Of a stretch of 40,395 nucleotides of DNA, positions 4,996 through 11,967 are shown in pieces. The position numbers and the translations under genes are program-made. The stretch is from a virus: IMG/VR virus record IMGVR_UViG_3300037247_000370, positions 1-40,395 of that record. One strand, written 5' to 3'. Below the pieces are notes generated by a model, which saw nothing but the letters and a program-made list of their open reading frames with translations, had not been told where the DNA came from and did not search any database. Positions within the stretch are counted from its first letter, which is position 1; each line of letters starts with the position of its first letter.

Positions 4996-7760
4996 ATTTT
5001 GGAGTATGTGATCCTGGCTGTCATGCGTGCCCTCTGCACTTACAGTGCCAGACTGTATGTATTGCAGCCGTACGGTATCCCAACGACGTGAGGTGGCCCC
5101 AAGATCGAACCTACTACCACCATGGCAAGGCCCTGTACGTCATAGGAGAGGCTCCTGGGTACAATGAGGACAAGGAGGGACAGGCTTGGGTAGGCAAGGC
5201 AGGAAAGGTCCTCAAAACTGCGTATATCGACTACTTCAAGTTCCCAGACCAAGTAGATGTCTTTCTCTCCAATGCCGTGAGGTGCAGGCCTCTGGGTAAC
5301 AAGACACCCAATACGACCCAGCTCAAGCAGTGTCAGGGCTTCTACCTGGCCGACATTGTCAATCTCCAGAAGATTTATGACCAGGTCATTGTCCTGTGCT
5401 GTGGAGCCGCTGCTACAAAGTCCGTCCTCGCCATGTCCCTAAAGAAGGCATTTTCTAGGCAAGGGAATCTCTCTGATTTCCGAGCATTGACAGCACCTAC
5501 CCCAAAGTCCATAATCCGAGTGGGAGAAGTAGTTGGGCCATTCCTATCCAACCCAACTCTTCCCCCTTTTCCCTCACCATGTCCCGTCTTCGTTACATAC
5601 CACCCTGCTGCCCTTATGAGGGACAAGAATAAGGGGCCATATGTCAACTCCCACCTCTCAATGCTACAGGACTATATAAAGGGAGACTTGACATATGCCA
5701 TCAAAGGGGGTACCCTCAAGATAGATATTGCCCCCTTACCGCCATCTTACCCCATTTCCCGGCTGTCTCTGGACATCGAGACATACGGCATACTCAAGGG
5801 ACAGAACCAAACTCAGTTCCACCCTCTCAAATCCGAAATCCACGATAAGATACCCCGGGAGAGATTGGTGGTCACAACTGCCCTCACCTGGGAGAATCCG
5901 GAGGGGGAGCAGGAACACGCAATCTTCATTATGAGTAAGTTGAAACACAGAAGGAGGCTATGGTCATGGATAAGGAAATGTCACGATACATCAAGCACGT
6001 TGAAGAGTGTCACAGGAAAGTCCTTCAGATACTTGATAGGTCAGAACATAAAGTTCGATCTGATGTATCTGAGACATGCGTACCCGGAGTGCAAACAATG
6101 GCTGGATTACCCCCTACCGATTGTGGACCTAATGGTAACGAACTATCTCTACAACGAGGGAAGGCCAGAGAAGAGTCTAAAGGCCTTGGCCCCCTTACTT
6201 CGAGTGACCCAGTACAATGGAGAATTTACGCAGTACGAAACGGAGTTATGTCCAAGTCTCCATCAATACAACTGTCAGGACACTTCCGCGACATTGATGT
6301 TACAAGACAAGCTGACGGCACTGATTCGACAACTATACGGTTCAGACACACCGAAGACGTCTGGGTTCAGCTTGCAGTGGTACACAAAACTCCTGTGGCT
6401 GACCATATGGATGGAGGAAGAGGGCATTTCCATGAAGGCCACTACGCTCGCTGGTCTTCTCAAGTCAATGAAGTCCAGACTGGAAAGGTTGGAGAGGGGG
6501 ATAACGAGCCGGTGGGGGATCAACCTTCGGGGGAAGGGGAGCAACAAGTGCAAGAGGGAGGTGATGGACGAGGCCTGTCAAGCCTGTCTGGAGAATCAGT
6601 TGGTGATTCCGAAGATGGTAAAGACGAAAGCGAGGCAGGAAATAAGTTTCTGCGAAGAGAACCGAAACTCCTTGCTGGATGTCCTGCCCGCCACTATGAA
6701 TTCAGCCCGGAAATTACGAGCGATAGGACGTGTCCATACTGTGGCTGGTATTTTGGACCGTTATCTGTACCCACTTCTGGTAGGTCGGGGCAAAGGTCAC
6801 ACCGATCCAACAACTCGCCTAATTAAAGGCTTAGCTTACCCTCGCTGGTACGCCACACCCTCCGAATATGAGGATGGGACATCCGGGGGAACCAAGCAAT
6901 GTCGGATTGTGGCCAAAGGCCCCGCCTGCCAGACTTTTCCTCCTCTTATCAAGAAGTGTGTAACCTCTCGATACTCCCATCTCATATGGTTCGACTACTC
7001 CCAAGTAGAGCTGAGGATTGCTGCCCTCTTGAGCAACGATCCGTGGATGATGGGAGAGTACAGTAAGGATGACTGTGACTTCCACCTGGCTACTTCACGA
7101 AGGCTCTTTGGAGACAAGGATGCAAAAAAGTTCCGCCAGATTGGCAAGACTCTTAATTTTCTGGTTATTTACCTCGGAGGGGCCAACCAGTTTCAGACCA
7201 CCCTCATGCGTAACGTAGGTATCCGAAGATCACCGGGTCAGTGCCAAAGGGACATAGATGCCTGGTGGGAACAGGCTGAGGGCTTGCGTAAGTGGCAGGA
7301 TGACCTGTATGAGTCGGTGTGTGAGCTTAGGTACTTCCAGCTCCCATTAGTTGGTCAGTCCCGACTGTTTCTTGGCAACAGGTCTGATGTTAAGGAGAAG
7401 ATGAAAGAGATTGTGAACATGCCGGTACAGGCAGTGGCTGCCAACGTCATGCTCTCGGCCCAGTTTGAATTGCAGTGGTCCTTCAAACAGAAGGGCATGA
7501 AGGCCATTCTCCCCCTGAATGTCTATGATGCGGCCACCATAGAGTGCCCTAAATCAGAGCTTCACACAGTAAAGCGGGAGATGGAGAGAATCCTTCCAAA
7601 CCCTCCCTACTACCAAGCACTGTGTCAAGTCCTTGGCCGGAGTCTTCCGTTGAAATATGATTTGACTTTGGAAGCAAAGAAACCTACAATGGAGAAAGCA
7701 CTATGTTTGACGATTGGATGCCCGAACCAAAGTGGTCCCGGGGAGAAAAAATCTTTGTAG
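4992..7760 (+). CDS. Uracil-DNA glycosylase (family 4) - 3'-5' exonuclease - family A DNA polymerase fusion
   Basis: 922 residues from a GTG at 4992, which overlaps the upstream stop as GTGA. Residues 1-235 form a family 4 Fe-S uracil-DNA glycosylase: cluster cysteines C10, C13, C98 and C114, uracil-pocket motif GEAPGYNED (52-60), and HPAALMRD (204-211). Residues 255-440 are a DnaQ-like proofreading exonuclease with D261/E263 (LDIET), D356 (NIKFD) and Y426/D430. The C-terminal half is a family A polymerase: motif A FDYSQVELR (667-675), motif B R715, K719, F723, Y727, and a QAVAANVM helix. Motif C reads VYDA (844-847) instead of VHDE; the catalytic Asp is kept. It should copy phage DNA and recognise uracil, acting in the cytoplasm. 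The C-terminal 20 residues overlap the next small gene. Confidence 0.93.
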   Translation: MNFGVCDPGCHACPLHLQCQTVCIAAVRYPNDVRWPQDRTYYHHGKALYVIGEAPGYNEDKEGQAWVGKAGKVLKTAYIDYFKFPDQVDVFLSNAVRCRPLGNKTPNTTQLKQCQGFYLADIVNLQKIYDQVIVLCCGAAATKSVLAMSLKKAFSRQGNLSDFRALTAPTPKSIIRVGEVVGPFLSNPTLPPFPSPCPVFVTYHPAALMRDKNKGPYVNSHLSMLQDYIKGDLTYAIKGGTLKIDIAPLPPSYPISRLSLDIETYGILKGQNQTQFHPLKSEIHDKIPRERLVVTTALTWENPEGEQEHAIFIMSKLKHRRRLWSWIRKCHDTSSTLKSVTGKSFRYLIGQNIKFDLMYLRHAYPECKQWLDYPLPIVDLMVTNYLYNEGRPEKSLKALAPLLRVTQYNGEFTQYETELCPSLHQYNCQDTSATLMLQDKLTALIRQLYGSDTPKTSGFSLQWYTKLLWLTIWMEEEGISMKATTLAGLLKSMKSRLERLERGITSRWGINLRGKGSNKCKREVMDEACQACLENQLVIPKMVKTKARQEISFCEENRNSLLDVLPATMNSARKLRAIGRVHTVAGILDRYLYPLLVGRGKGHTDPTTRLIKGLAYPRWYATPSEYEDGTSGGTKQCRIVAKGPACQTFPPLIKKCVTSRYSHLIWFDYSQVELRIAALLSNDPWMMGEYSKDDCDFHLATSRRLFGDKDAKKFRQIGKTLNFLVIYLGGANQFQTTLMRNVGIRRSPGQCQRDIDAWWEQAEGLRKWQDDLYESVCELRYFQLPLVGQSRLFLGNRSDVKEKMKEIVNMPVQAVAANVMLSAQFELQWSFKQKGMKAILPLNVYDAATIECPKSELHTVKREMERILPNPPYYQALCQVLGRSLPLKYDLTLEAKKPTMEKALCLTIGCPNQSGPGEKKSL
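7676..7710 (+). repeat. Direct repeat, copy 1, around a start codon
   Basis: The 23 bases at 7676-7698 recur exactly at 7824-7846, and similarity continues through the start codon into TGTTTGA. The unit contains GGAG and the start codon of a small membrane protein. Copy 1 is simultaneously the end of the polymerase reading frame. The offset is 148 bp. Confidence 0.85.
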
Positions 7761-7825
7761 CGGTGTTGCTGGTTATTGTAGTCCTCTCTGTTATAGGGGC
7801 TTTAATTTCCCCTGTTTCTCAGTAA
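7703..7825 (+). CDS. Membrane microprotein, 40 residues
   Basis: The ATG at 7703 follows GGAG by 9 bases and lies inside the 3' end of the polymerase gene in another frame. The product is MFDDWMPEPKW.., followed by a single strongly hydrophobic segment (IFVAVLLVIVVLSVIGALI, residues about 17-35) and a short tail. It looks like a single-pass membrane protein with a short acidic/aromatic N-terminus. Function unknown; a holin-like, superinfection or membrane-anchoring role is conceivable. Its stop lies in copy 2 of the direct repeat that sets the next start. Confidence 0.65.
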   Translation: MFDDWMPEPKWSRGEKIFVAVLLVIVVLSVIGALISPVSQ

Positions 7826-7858
7826 AGAAACCTACAATGGAGAAAGAACCGTGTTTGA
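7824..7858 (+). repeat. Direct repeat, copy 2, around a GTG start codon
   Basis: Second copy of the initiation cassette seen at 7676-7710. It carries the same GGAG ribosome site with the same spacing, but the start codon is GTG in place of ATG. The overlap with the preceding stop codon suggests a small duplication that created a new gene start. Confidence 0.85.
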
Positions 7859-8030
7859 AATAGCTATTTGTATGGCACTAATGTTCATCCCTTTAGCTCT
7901 AGGGTTTTTTATGGGAAAACATCACACCGAGTGCTGGGCCTATGAGGAAATTGGACGACTAACGGAACTAAGTCGGCATCTGACCCGAGAACTTCGTTCC
8001 TTGGAAGAGAGGAGAAAGAAGAATGCGTAA
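7851..8030 (+). CDS. Small membrane-anchored coiled-coil protein
   Basis: 59 residues from a GTG at 7851, chosen because it occupies exactly the position of the ATG in repeat copy 1. An ATG at 7872 is the alternative. The N-terminus is a membrane segment (FEIAICMALMFIPLALGFF), followed by a charged helical tail (RLTELSRHLTRELRSLEERRKK) with coiled-coil character. This topology resembles small inner-membrane lysis accessory or anchor proteins, but no family can be named. Its stop overlaps the start of the next gene by 8 bases. Confidence 0.65.
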   Translation: MFEIAICMALMFIPLALGFFMGKHHTECWAYEEIGRLTELSRHLTRELRSLEERRKKNA

Positions 8031-8388
8031 GTTACGAGTCTATATCGCTGGTCCCATGACGGGAGGGAACGGAGCCAATTTTAACATGGGAAAGATCAAT
8101 GAGGCAGTGGACGCATACCTTAAGCTCATTGACCTGGGGTTTTCTCCTTTCTGCCCCCAACTTTCAGTATTTTGTGAGTTGCTACAGCCAGGTCGTATAA
8201 GTTATGAGAAGTGGCTGGAATATGACTTTGACATTATTAAGAGTTCAGATGCCGTTCTGAGAATTCCCGGTGTCTCTCCCGGAGCAGATCGAGAGTGTGA
8301 GTACGCCCGTAGCATCGGTGTACCTGTATACTTTATGTACGATCTCCTTCTTAAGTTTAAGAGTGCCACGACATGCAAAACCACCTAA
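8023..8388 (+). CDS. DUF4406 / nucleoside 2-deoxyribosyltransferase-like protein
   Basis: 121 residues. The N-terminus RVYIAGPMTG is the hallmark of the DUF4406 group related to nucleoside 2-deoxyribosyltransferases. The later stretch (EYDFDIIKSSDAVLRIPG.SPGADRECEYARSIGVPVYF) matches the conserved region where D, S.GA and E line the nucleotide site. Such proteins are common in phage nucleotide-metabolism clusters; the exact reaction is unproven. The gene overlaps its neighbours on both sides (8 and 16 bases). Confidence 0.8.
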   Translation: MRKLRVYIAGPMTGGNGANFNMGKINEAVDAYLKLIDLGFSPFCPQLSVFCELLQPGRISYEKWLEYDFDIIKSSDAVLRIPGVSPGADRECEYARSIGVPVYFMYDLLLKFKSATTCKTT

Positions 8389-9134
8389 CTCGTATAGTAC
8401 TACCAGACACCCACTTTCCCTTTCAGGATGATCCTCTCCTCAACTCCTGGCTGAGCCATCTTTCTGATCTAAAACCCGATGGGGTTGACATCATAGGCGA
8501 CTTAGTGGACTGCTATACTCTCTCCCGGTTTGATCGTAATCCTGCTCGTAAAGCGTCCTTCCAGGATGAGATTGATAAGACCTGGAAATTTCTTGGGTGC
8601 ATTAGGGAGCTGGCCGGAGTAAAGTGTGACATCCGGTACTCTGAGGGCAACCATGAGAGCCGTCTGCGTAAGATTTTGTGGAAGAAGATTCCCGAGCTGG
8701 CGGGGTTGAGAAATCTTACCATCCCACGACTCCTGGGCCTAAAAAAACTGGGAATCAAGTGGCATGGCACTCAAAATCCCTATCCGATACGGGACCTCTG
8801 GTTCACCCACGGTGACCTACTACGTAAGCACGCAGGCATGTCCGCCAGGGCCAAGTCCGATGATAGTCACTGCTCCCTCATAGTAGGACATACCCATCGT
8901 ATGGGGTGGTCACCCAGGACTACATGGACGGGGATAGAAGATGCTTATGAGGTGGGGTACCTTGCAGACTACAAGCAGTTGGACTACGTGCATACGGTTC
9001 CCAACTGGCAGCAAGGGTGGGCGGTGGTTGAATTTCCACCGGAGGGTGGTCATTATGTCAACTTCGTCAAGGTAGTAGTAGTCAAGGGAAAACGCCTGGT
9101 CATGTACAAAGGGAAGGTTATTGACAAGCTATGA
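8373..9134 (+). CDS. Calcineurin-like metallophosphoesterase
   Basis: 253 residues with the full set of two-metal phosphoesterase motifs in order: DTH (residues 12-14), GDLVD (about 42-46), GNHES (about 91-95), HGD (around 147), and GHTH (about 172-175). These bind a binuclear metal centre and hydrolyse phosphodiesters or phosphomonoesters. Phage members act on nucleotides or DNA/RNA ends; the substrate here is not evident. It lies among nucleotide and nuclease genes and overlaps the next start as ATGA. Confidence 0.88.
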   Translation: MQNHLTRIVLPDTHFPFQDDPLLNSWLSHLSDLKPDGVDIIGDLVDCYTLSRFDRNPARKASFQDEIDKTWKFLGCIRELAGVKCDIRYSEGNHESRLRKILWKKIPELAGLRNLTIPRLLGLKKLGIKWHGTQNPYPIRDLWFTHGDLLRKHAGMSARAKSDDSHCSLIVGHTHRMGWSPRTTWTGIEDAYEVGYLADYKQLDYVHTVPNWQQGWAVVEFPPEGGHYVNFVKVVVVKGKRLVMYKGKVIDKL

Positions 9135-9343
9135 GCAAGGGTAGTCAGATACGACCACATAACAAGGAGAAGTTTGATGAGTCGTTCATCCGCATATTTG
9201 GCCGGAAAGAAATCAAGACATGGAACCCAGGAGGAGAGGAAGAGAGCACGAACCATGTACATAATGAAGACCCAGTCGGAGAAGATGGCCGAGATGGTAG
9301 CAGCAAAGGTGAAGCAACTAATCGTCGAGGAAGTATCTCGTGA
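9131..9343 (+). CDS. Small basic phage protein (MSKGxxxRPxNKEKF type)
   Basis: 70 residues from the ATG at 9131, which overlaps the previous stop as ATGA. The N-terminus, MSKGSQIRPHNKEKFDESF followed by IRIFGRK and TWNP, is a pattern I have met in many short phage proteins of unknown function. The part after about residue 35 is low-complexity and overlaps the next gene in another frame, so only the N-terminal half has family support. Confidence 0.6.
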   Translation: MSKGSQIRPHNKEKFDESFIRIFGRKEIKTWNPGGEEESTNHVHNEDPVGEDGRDGSSKGEATNRRGSIS

Positions 9344-9458
9344 ACTCGACCGACGTGGATACAGAAATCGAAAAGACGGTGGATCAACTACTGAAATGTC
9401 CCCCCAAGAAGAACGACCACCTAATCAAGAAGTTGATGAAACTGTGGACGAAGCGTGA
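9255..9458 (+). CDS. Small helical hypothetical protein
   Basis: 67 residues from the ATG at 9255 (or the ATG at 9264), after a GGAGGAGAGGAAGAG purine tract. The N-terminal half is helical and charged (SEKMAEMVAAKVKQLIVEEV), the C-terminal half acidic and probably disordered (PQEERPPNQEVDETVDEA). It shares 89 bases with the gene at 9131-9343 in another frame. Its stop overlaps the next start as TGATG, which supports it being translated. Function unknown. Confidence 0.5.
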   Translation: MYIMKTQSEKMAEMVAAKVKQLIVEEVSRELDRRGYRNRKDGGSTTEMSPQEERPPNQEVDETVDEA

Positions 9459-9967
9459 TGATTCCCAACGAGATCACCATACTGATTGATAGCCGGGAGA
9501 AACATAAGCTGCTGTTTCCTTCATGGATTACCCTGTACTTTGACCGCATTGGTAAGATTCAGCCAGTCCATATCGAAACCAAGGTCTCGCGTATGGTAGC
9601 AGGGGACTATGCCATTGAGGGATATGAGGACGTGTGCCTCATCGAAACCAAGAGATCCCTTCGAGAACTTCATAGTAACATAGGTCCGGGAAGCTGGCCC
9701 CGAGTGTGCAAGGCCCTGAAAAGACTGTCCAAATGCCAGTATCCCTACCTGGTTCTGGAAATGACACCCTCCGAGCTGTTTCAGAAGAGCATTCATGTGG
9801 AGAACCCGGAGCTTGTATTCGACAGATGGATGCGGATCGTTGCACAATTCGATCTCCACTTGATGATAGTGGGTGGCAGTAAGATGCCCGGCCCACGACG
9901 CAAGCTGGGGGAGCAACTGGTAAGACTAATGATAGCACATGTACTCAATGAAGGAGGGTTCAAATGA
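9458..9967 (+). CDS. ERCC4/XPF-type nuclease
   Basis: 169 residues from the ATG at 9458 (the GTG at 9455 is an alternative). The motifs of the ERCC4 nuclease fold are clear: IDSREK near the N-terminus, MVAGDYAI, and LIETKRSLREL, corresponding to the GDx(n)ERKxxxD core of XPF/Mus81 enzymes. This family cleaves branched or flapped DNA next to single-strand/double-strand junctions. It could resolve recombination or replication intermediates made by the nearby Sak4/SSB/exonuclease genes. No helix-hairpin-helix domain is present, so it is a minimal nuclease. Confidence 0.85.
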   Translation: MIPNEITILIDSREKHKLLFPSWITLYFDRIGKIQPVHIETKVSRMVAGDYAIEGYEDVCLIETKRSLRELHSNIGPGSWPRVCKALKRLSKCQYPYLVLEMTPSELFQKSIHVENPELVFDRWMRIVAQFDLHLMIVGGSKMPGPRRKLGEQLVRLMIAHVLNEGGFK

Positions 9968-10494
9968 AACCACCGGGAGAAATGAAAGTATTTAAGTCGG
10001 GGGCTAAGAGAGAGACGAAGGATGGTAAAGGCAGACCCGATCTTATAAGTCCCATTATGCTACACCGTCTTGCTGTCCTCATGGAGGAGGGAGGAGTTGT
10101 ACATGGGGATCGTAGCTGGGAGTCAGGAATGCCCCTCTCGGGACTGCTCTCCTCTGCTTCTAGACACCTAAACCAAACCATTGATGGGTGTGAAGACGAG
10201 GACCATCCCATCCAAGCCATTTGGAACCTAATGGCCTACGTCCACACTCTACACCGCGTCCGAGCTGGTTCTCTCCCGGTAGAACTGGATGATATGCCAA
10301 GGGAAAAAAATCTGCAAGGGAACTTGACTTCTGACAAAAAAGGGTCTACGATTAAGGAGTTAGGAACGAATACGGCTTTCTATGATGGGCCTAGCTTGGT
10401 ACGATGTTGTCCCAAATGCTACATGCCAATTCCCAGATGCCAAATTGAGAAGCCCATGGCTGAGTTTACATGTATTTGTGGGGAGAAGCTATAA
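9964..10494 (+). CDS. dATP/dGTP pyrophosphohydrolase-like protein with zinc-ribbon tail
   Basis: 176 residues. Residues 10-95 follow the pattern of the phage dATP/dGTP diphosphohydrolase family (all-alpha, MazG-like): FKSGAKRETKDGKGRPDL, RLAVLMEEGG, HGDRSWESGMP, ASRHLNQ (H68), DEDH (78-81), AIWNLMA (W87-N88). These enzymes convert purine dNTPs to dNMPs and pyrophosphate. The C-terminus adds a zinc ribbon with CPKC and CIC pairs, which is not part of the core. No PurZ-like or DatZ-like gene is visible, so 2-aminoadenine genome chemistry is not supported. The start overlaps the previous stop (ATGA) and the stop overlaps the next start (TAATG). Confidence 0.8.
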   Translation: MKPPGEMKVFKSGAKRETKDGKGRPDLISPIMLHRLAVLMEEGGVVHGDRSWESGMPLSGLLSSASRHLNQTIDGCEDEDHPIQAIWNLMAYVHTLHRVRAGSLPVELDDMPREKNLQGNLTSDKKGSTIKELGTNTAFYDGPSLVRCCPKCYMPIPRCQIEKPMAEFTCICGEKL

Positions 10495-11672
10495 TGAGAA
10501 CCGTTGAATTTGTACCCCCCAAGCATGACTCCTCCGTAAGGCTGGGAGTCAAGGACCACAAGGGACAGAGAGCTACTCCCGACAGTAAGTTTGGGGTAGG
10601 CAGGCCTCAATGTCTGACTGATTTCTTTACAGACATTCGCATCAGCCCGGTCAGGTCGTCTGCCATGAAGGACTTTGAGCACTGCCCTCGGAAGTTCCTT
10701 TACAGGTACAAGCTGGGCATCAGTAGTCGCGTCTATCAACCCTCCCTCCACACTGGTCAGGTGTTTCATAGGATATTGCAGTCCCTGTTTATGGGTGCTC
10801 CAGTGGATGAAGCCTTGGACTCTTCTAAGCAGTACCTGCACCAATTCTGCAACAAGATTCTTATTACTGCTGATGAGTGTGGGTTTACTCCCAATGGCAA
10901 GAGCGTAACTAGTATAGTCAAGGCAGCGGAGGAGGACTATAACAAGGCCCGTGCCATGGCAGTGGCCTTCATCTCCTTCAAGCCATTTGACTGGTCGAAG
11001 TGGGAGATATTGTCTACACCAGATGGCACTCCCTGTGTGGAGTTGCTCCTTGAGGCCAAGGTTAAGGGAATTCCTGTTCCCCTTATCGCTCCATGTGACC
11101 TGGCCCTCTTGAAGAAGGGCACCAAGGAGGTCTGGATTGTTGACCATAAGACTACGAGCACTGACACAAAGGCCCGTGCCCAGTCCGTTAAGATAAGTCC
11201 TCAGATAGCACTGTATCGGTTAGTCCTCCAGTGTCACATAGATGTCTGGGCTGAAGAGCACTCCAAGTATGAGGGACTACGTGTAGTGGGGTCCATACAT
11301 AACATTGTGAAGAAGCCCACTATCAAGTATTGCAAGAAGGATGCTACCTTCAATGCCTACATCGACAGAGTCACAGCCTGGTATAAGGAGAAACATGAGG
11401 CAGACCCCACCCATTCTCCTATCCTTCAGTCGGAGACTTACTTCTCTGGTCCCGTACTTACCCGGGAGATATGGATAAGACTGAGGCAACAGGCCCGTGC
11501 ATCTCGTGCAGCCCCCGACCTCGACCGCTTCTATAGGGCCGGGGACTACGCCTGCCATGAGTTCAACTCCGTGTGTCCTTACCTGGACCTGTGTGACAGC
11601 AAGCCTGCCATGTGGCCCGACATTGTCAGGACACGGTTTGATATTAAGTTTAGGGAAGATGAGGAGGGGTAA
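10494..11672 (+). CDS. PD-(D/E)XK exonuclease, RecB/AddB/Cas4-like
   Basis: 392 residues from the ATG at 10494 (TAATG overlap). An upstream in-frame ATG at 10470 is less likely. Motifs in order: HCPRKFLYRY (63-72), a conserved His (GQVFHRILQ, H92), DLALL, WIVDHKTTS (the D-x-K core), and SPQIALYRLVL (Q/Y motif). C64 plus three C-terminal cysteines (CHEFNSVCPYLDLC) match the four-cysteine Fe-S staple of AddB/Cas4-type nucleases. It should degrade DNA strands to make recombinogenic single strands for the Sak4-like ATPase and SSB downstream. The protein lies wholly within the early unit. Confidence 0.88.
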   Translation: MRTVEFVPPKHDSSVRLGVKDHKGQRATPDSKFGVGRPQCLTDFFTDIRISPVRSSAMKDFEHCPRKFLYRYKLGISSRVYQPSLHTGQVFHRILQSLFMGAPVDEALDSSKQYLHQFCNKILITADECGFTPNGKSVTSIVKAAEEDYNKARAMAVAFISFKPFDWSKWEILSTPDGTPCVELLLEAKVKGIPVPLIAPCDLALLKKGTKEVWIVDHKTTSTDTKARAQSVKISPQIALYRLVLQCHIDVWAEEHSKYEGLRVVGSIHNIVKKPTIKYCKKDATFNAYIDRVTAWYKEKHEADPTHSPILQSETYFSGPVLTREIWIRLRQQARASRAAPDLDRFYRAGDYACHEFNSVCPYLDLCDSKPAMWPDIVRTRFDIKFREDEEG

Positions 11673-11676
11673 CACC

Positions 11677-11967
11677 ATGGATAGCCCCATCATTCTATGT
11701 TCAAGTTGTGGAGTTCCCTGCAAAGAATGTATGGAGGAGGGTAAAAATCTCTACGATCGACAAGGAAATGGCGACTATGTGCAGAGGTGGATTTGTGCTA
11801 AGTGTTCGGAAGACTCCAACATCCGATGCTCCCACTGCAACGACATAATTAAGAGGTCTTTGCCGGAACCACTAGATGATGGGTCTTTTCTATGCAAAGA
11901 GTGTGACACCAAACTACTGGAGGAACTTGATGAGTTCACAAACAATAACAAGCCCAATTCCCAGTGA
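11677..11967 (+). CDS. Multi-zinc-ribbon protein
   Basis: 96 residues from the ATG at 11677, four bases after the exonuclease stop and preceded by GAGGAGGGG. It contains CSSCGVPCKEC, CAKC, CSHC and CKEC, arranged like paired LIM/treble-clef zinc knuckles. The C-terminus is acidic and then polar. It probably binds nucleic acid or a protein partner. No enzyme motif is present and no named family is recognised. Its 3' end overlaps the Sak4-like gene by 38 bases. Confidence 0.7.
   Translation: MDSPIILCSSCGVPCKECMEEGKNLYDRQGNGDYVQRWICAKCSEDSNIRCSHCNDIIKRSLPEPLDDGSFLCKECDTKLLEELDEFTNNNKPNSQ

Noticed and set aside
5960-6826. Long open frame (288 codons) on the plus strand inside the polymerase gene
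   Set aside because: It lies wholly within the polymerase coding region in another frame, has no ribosome site or coupling, and its product is low-complexity. The polymerase frame has clear motifs throughout.
9964-10494. Evidence for a 2-aminoadenine (Z) genome
   Set aside because: Only the pyrophosphohydrolase-like gene is present; no PurZ- or DatZ-like gene was found, and this enzyme family also occurs without them.
10419-11147. 242-codon minus-strand frame opposite the PD-(D/E)XK exonuclease
   Set aside because: The plus-strand gene shows all expected nuclease motifs; the antisense product shows none.
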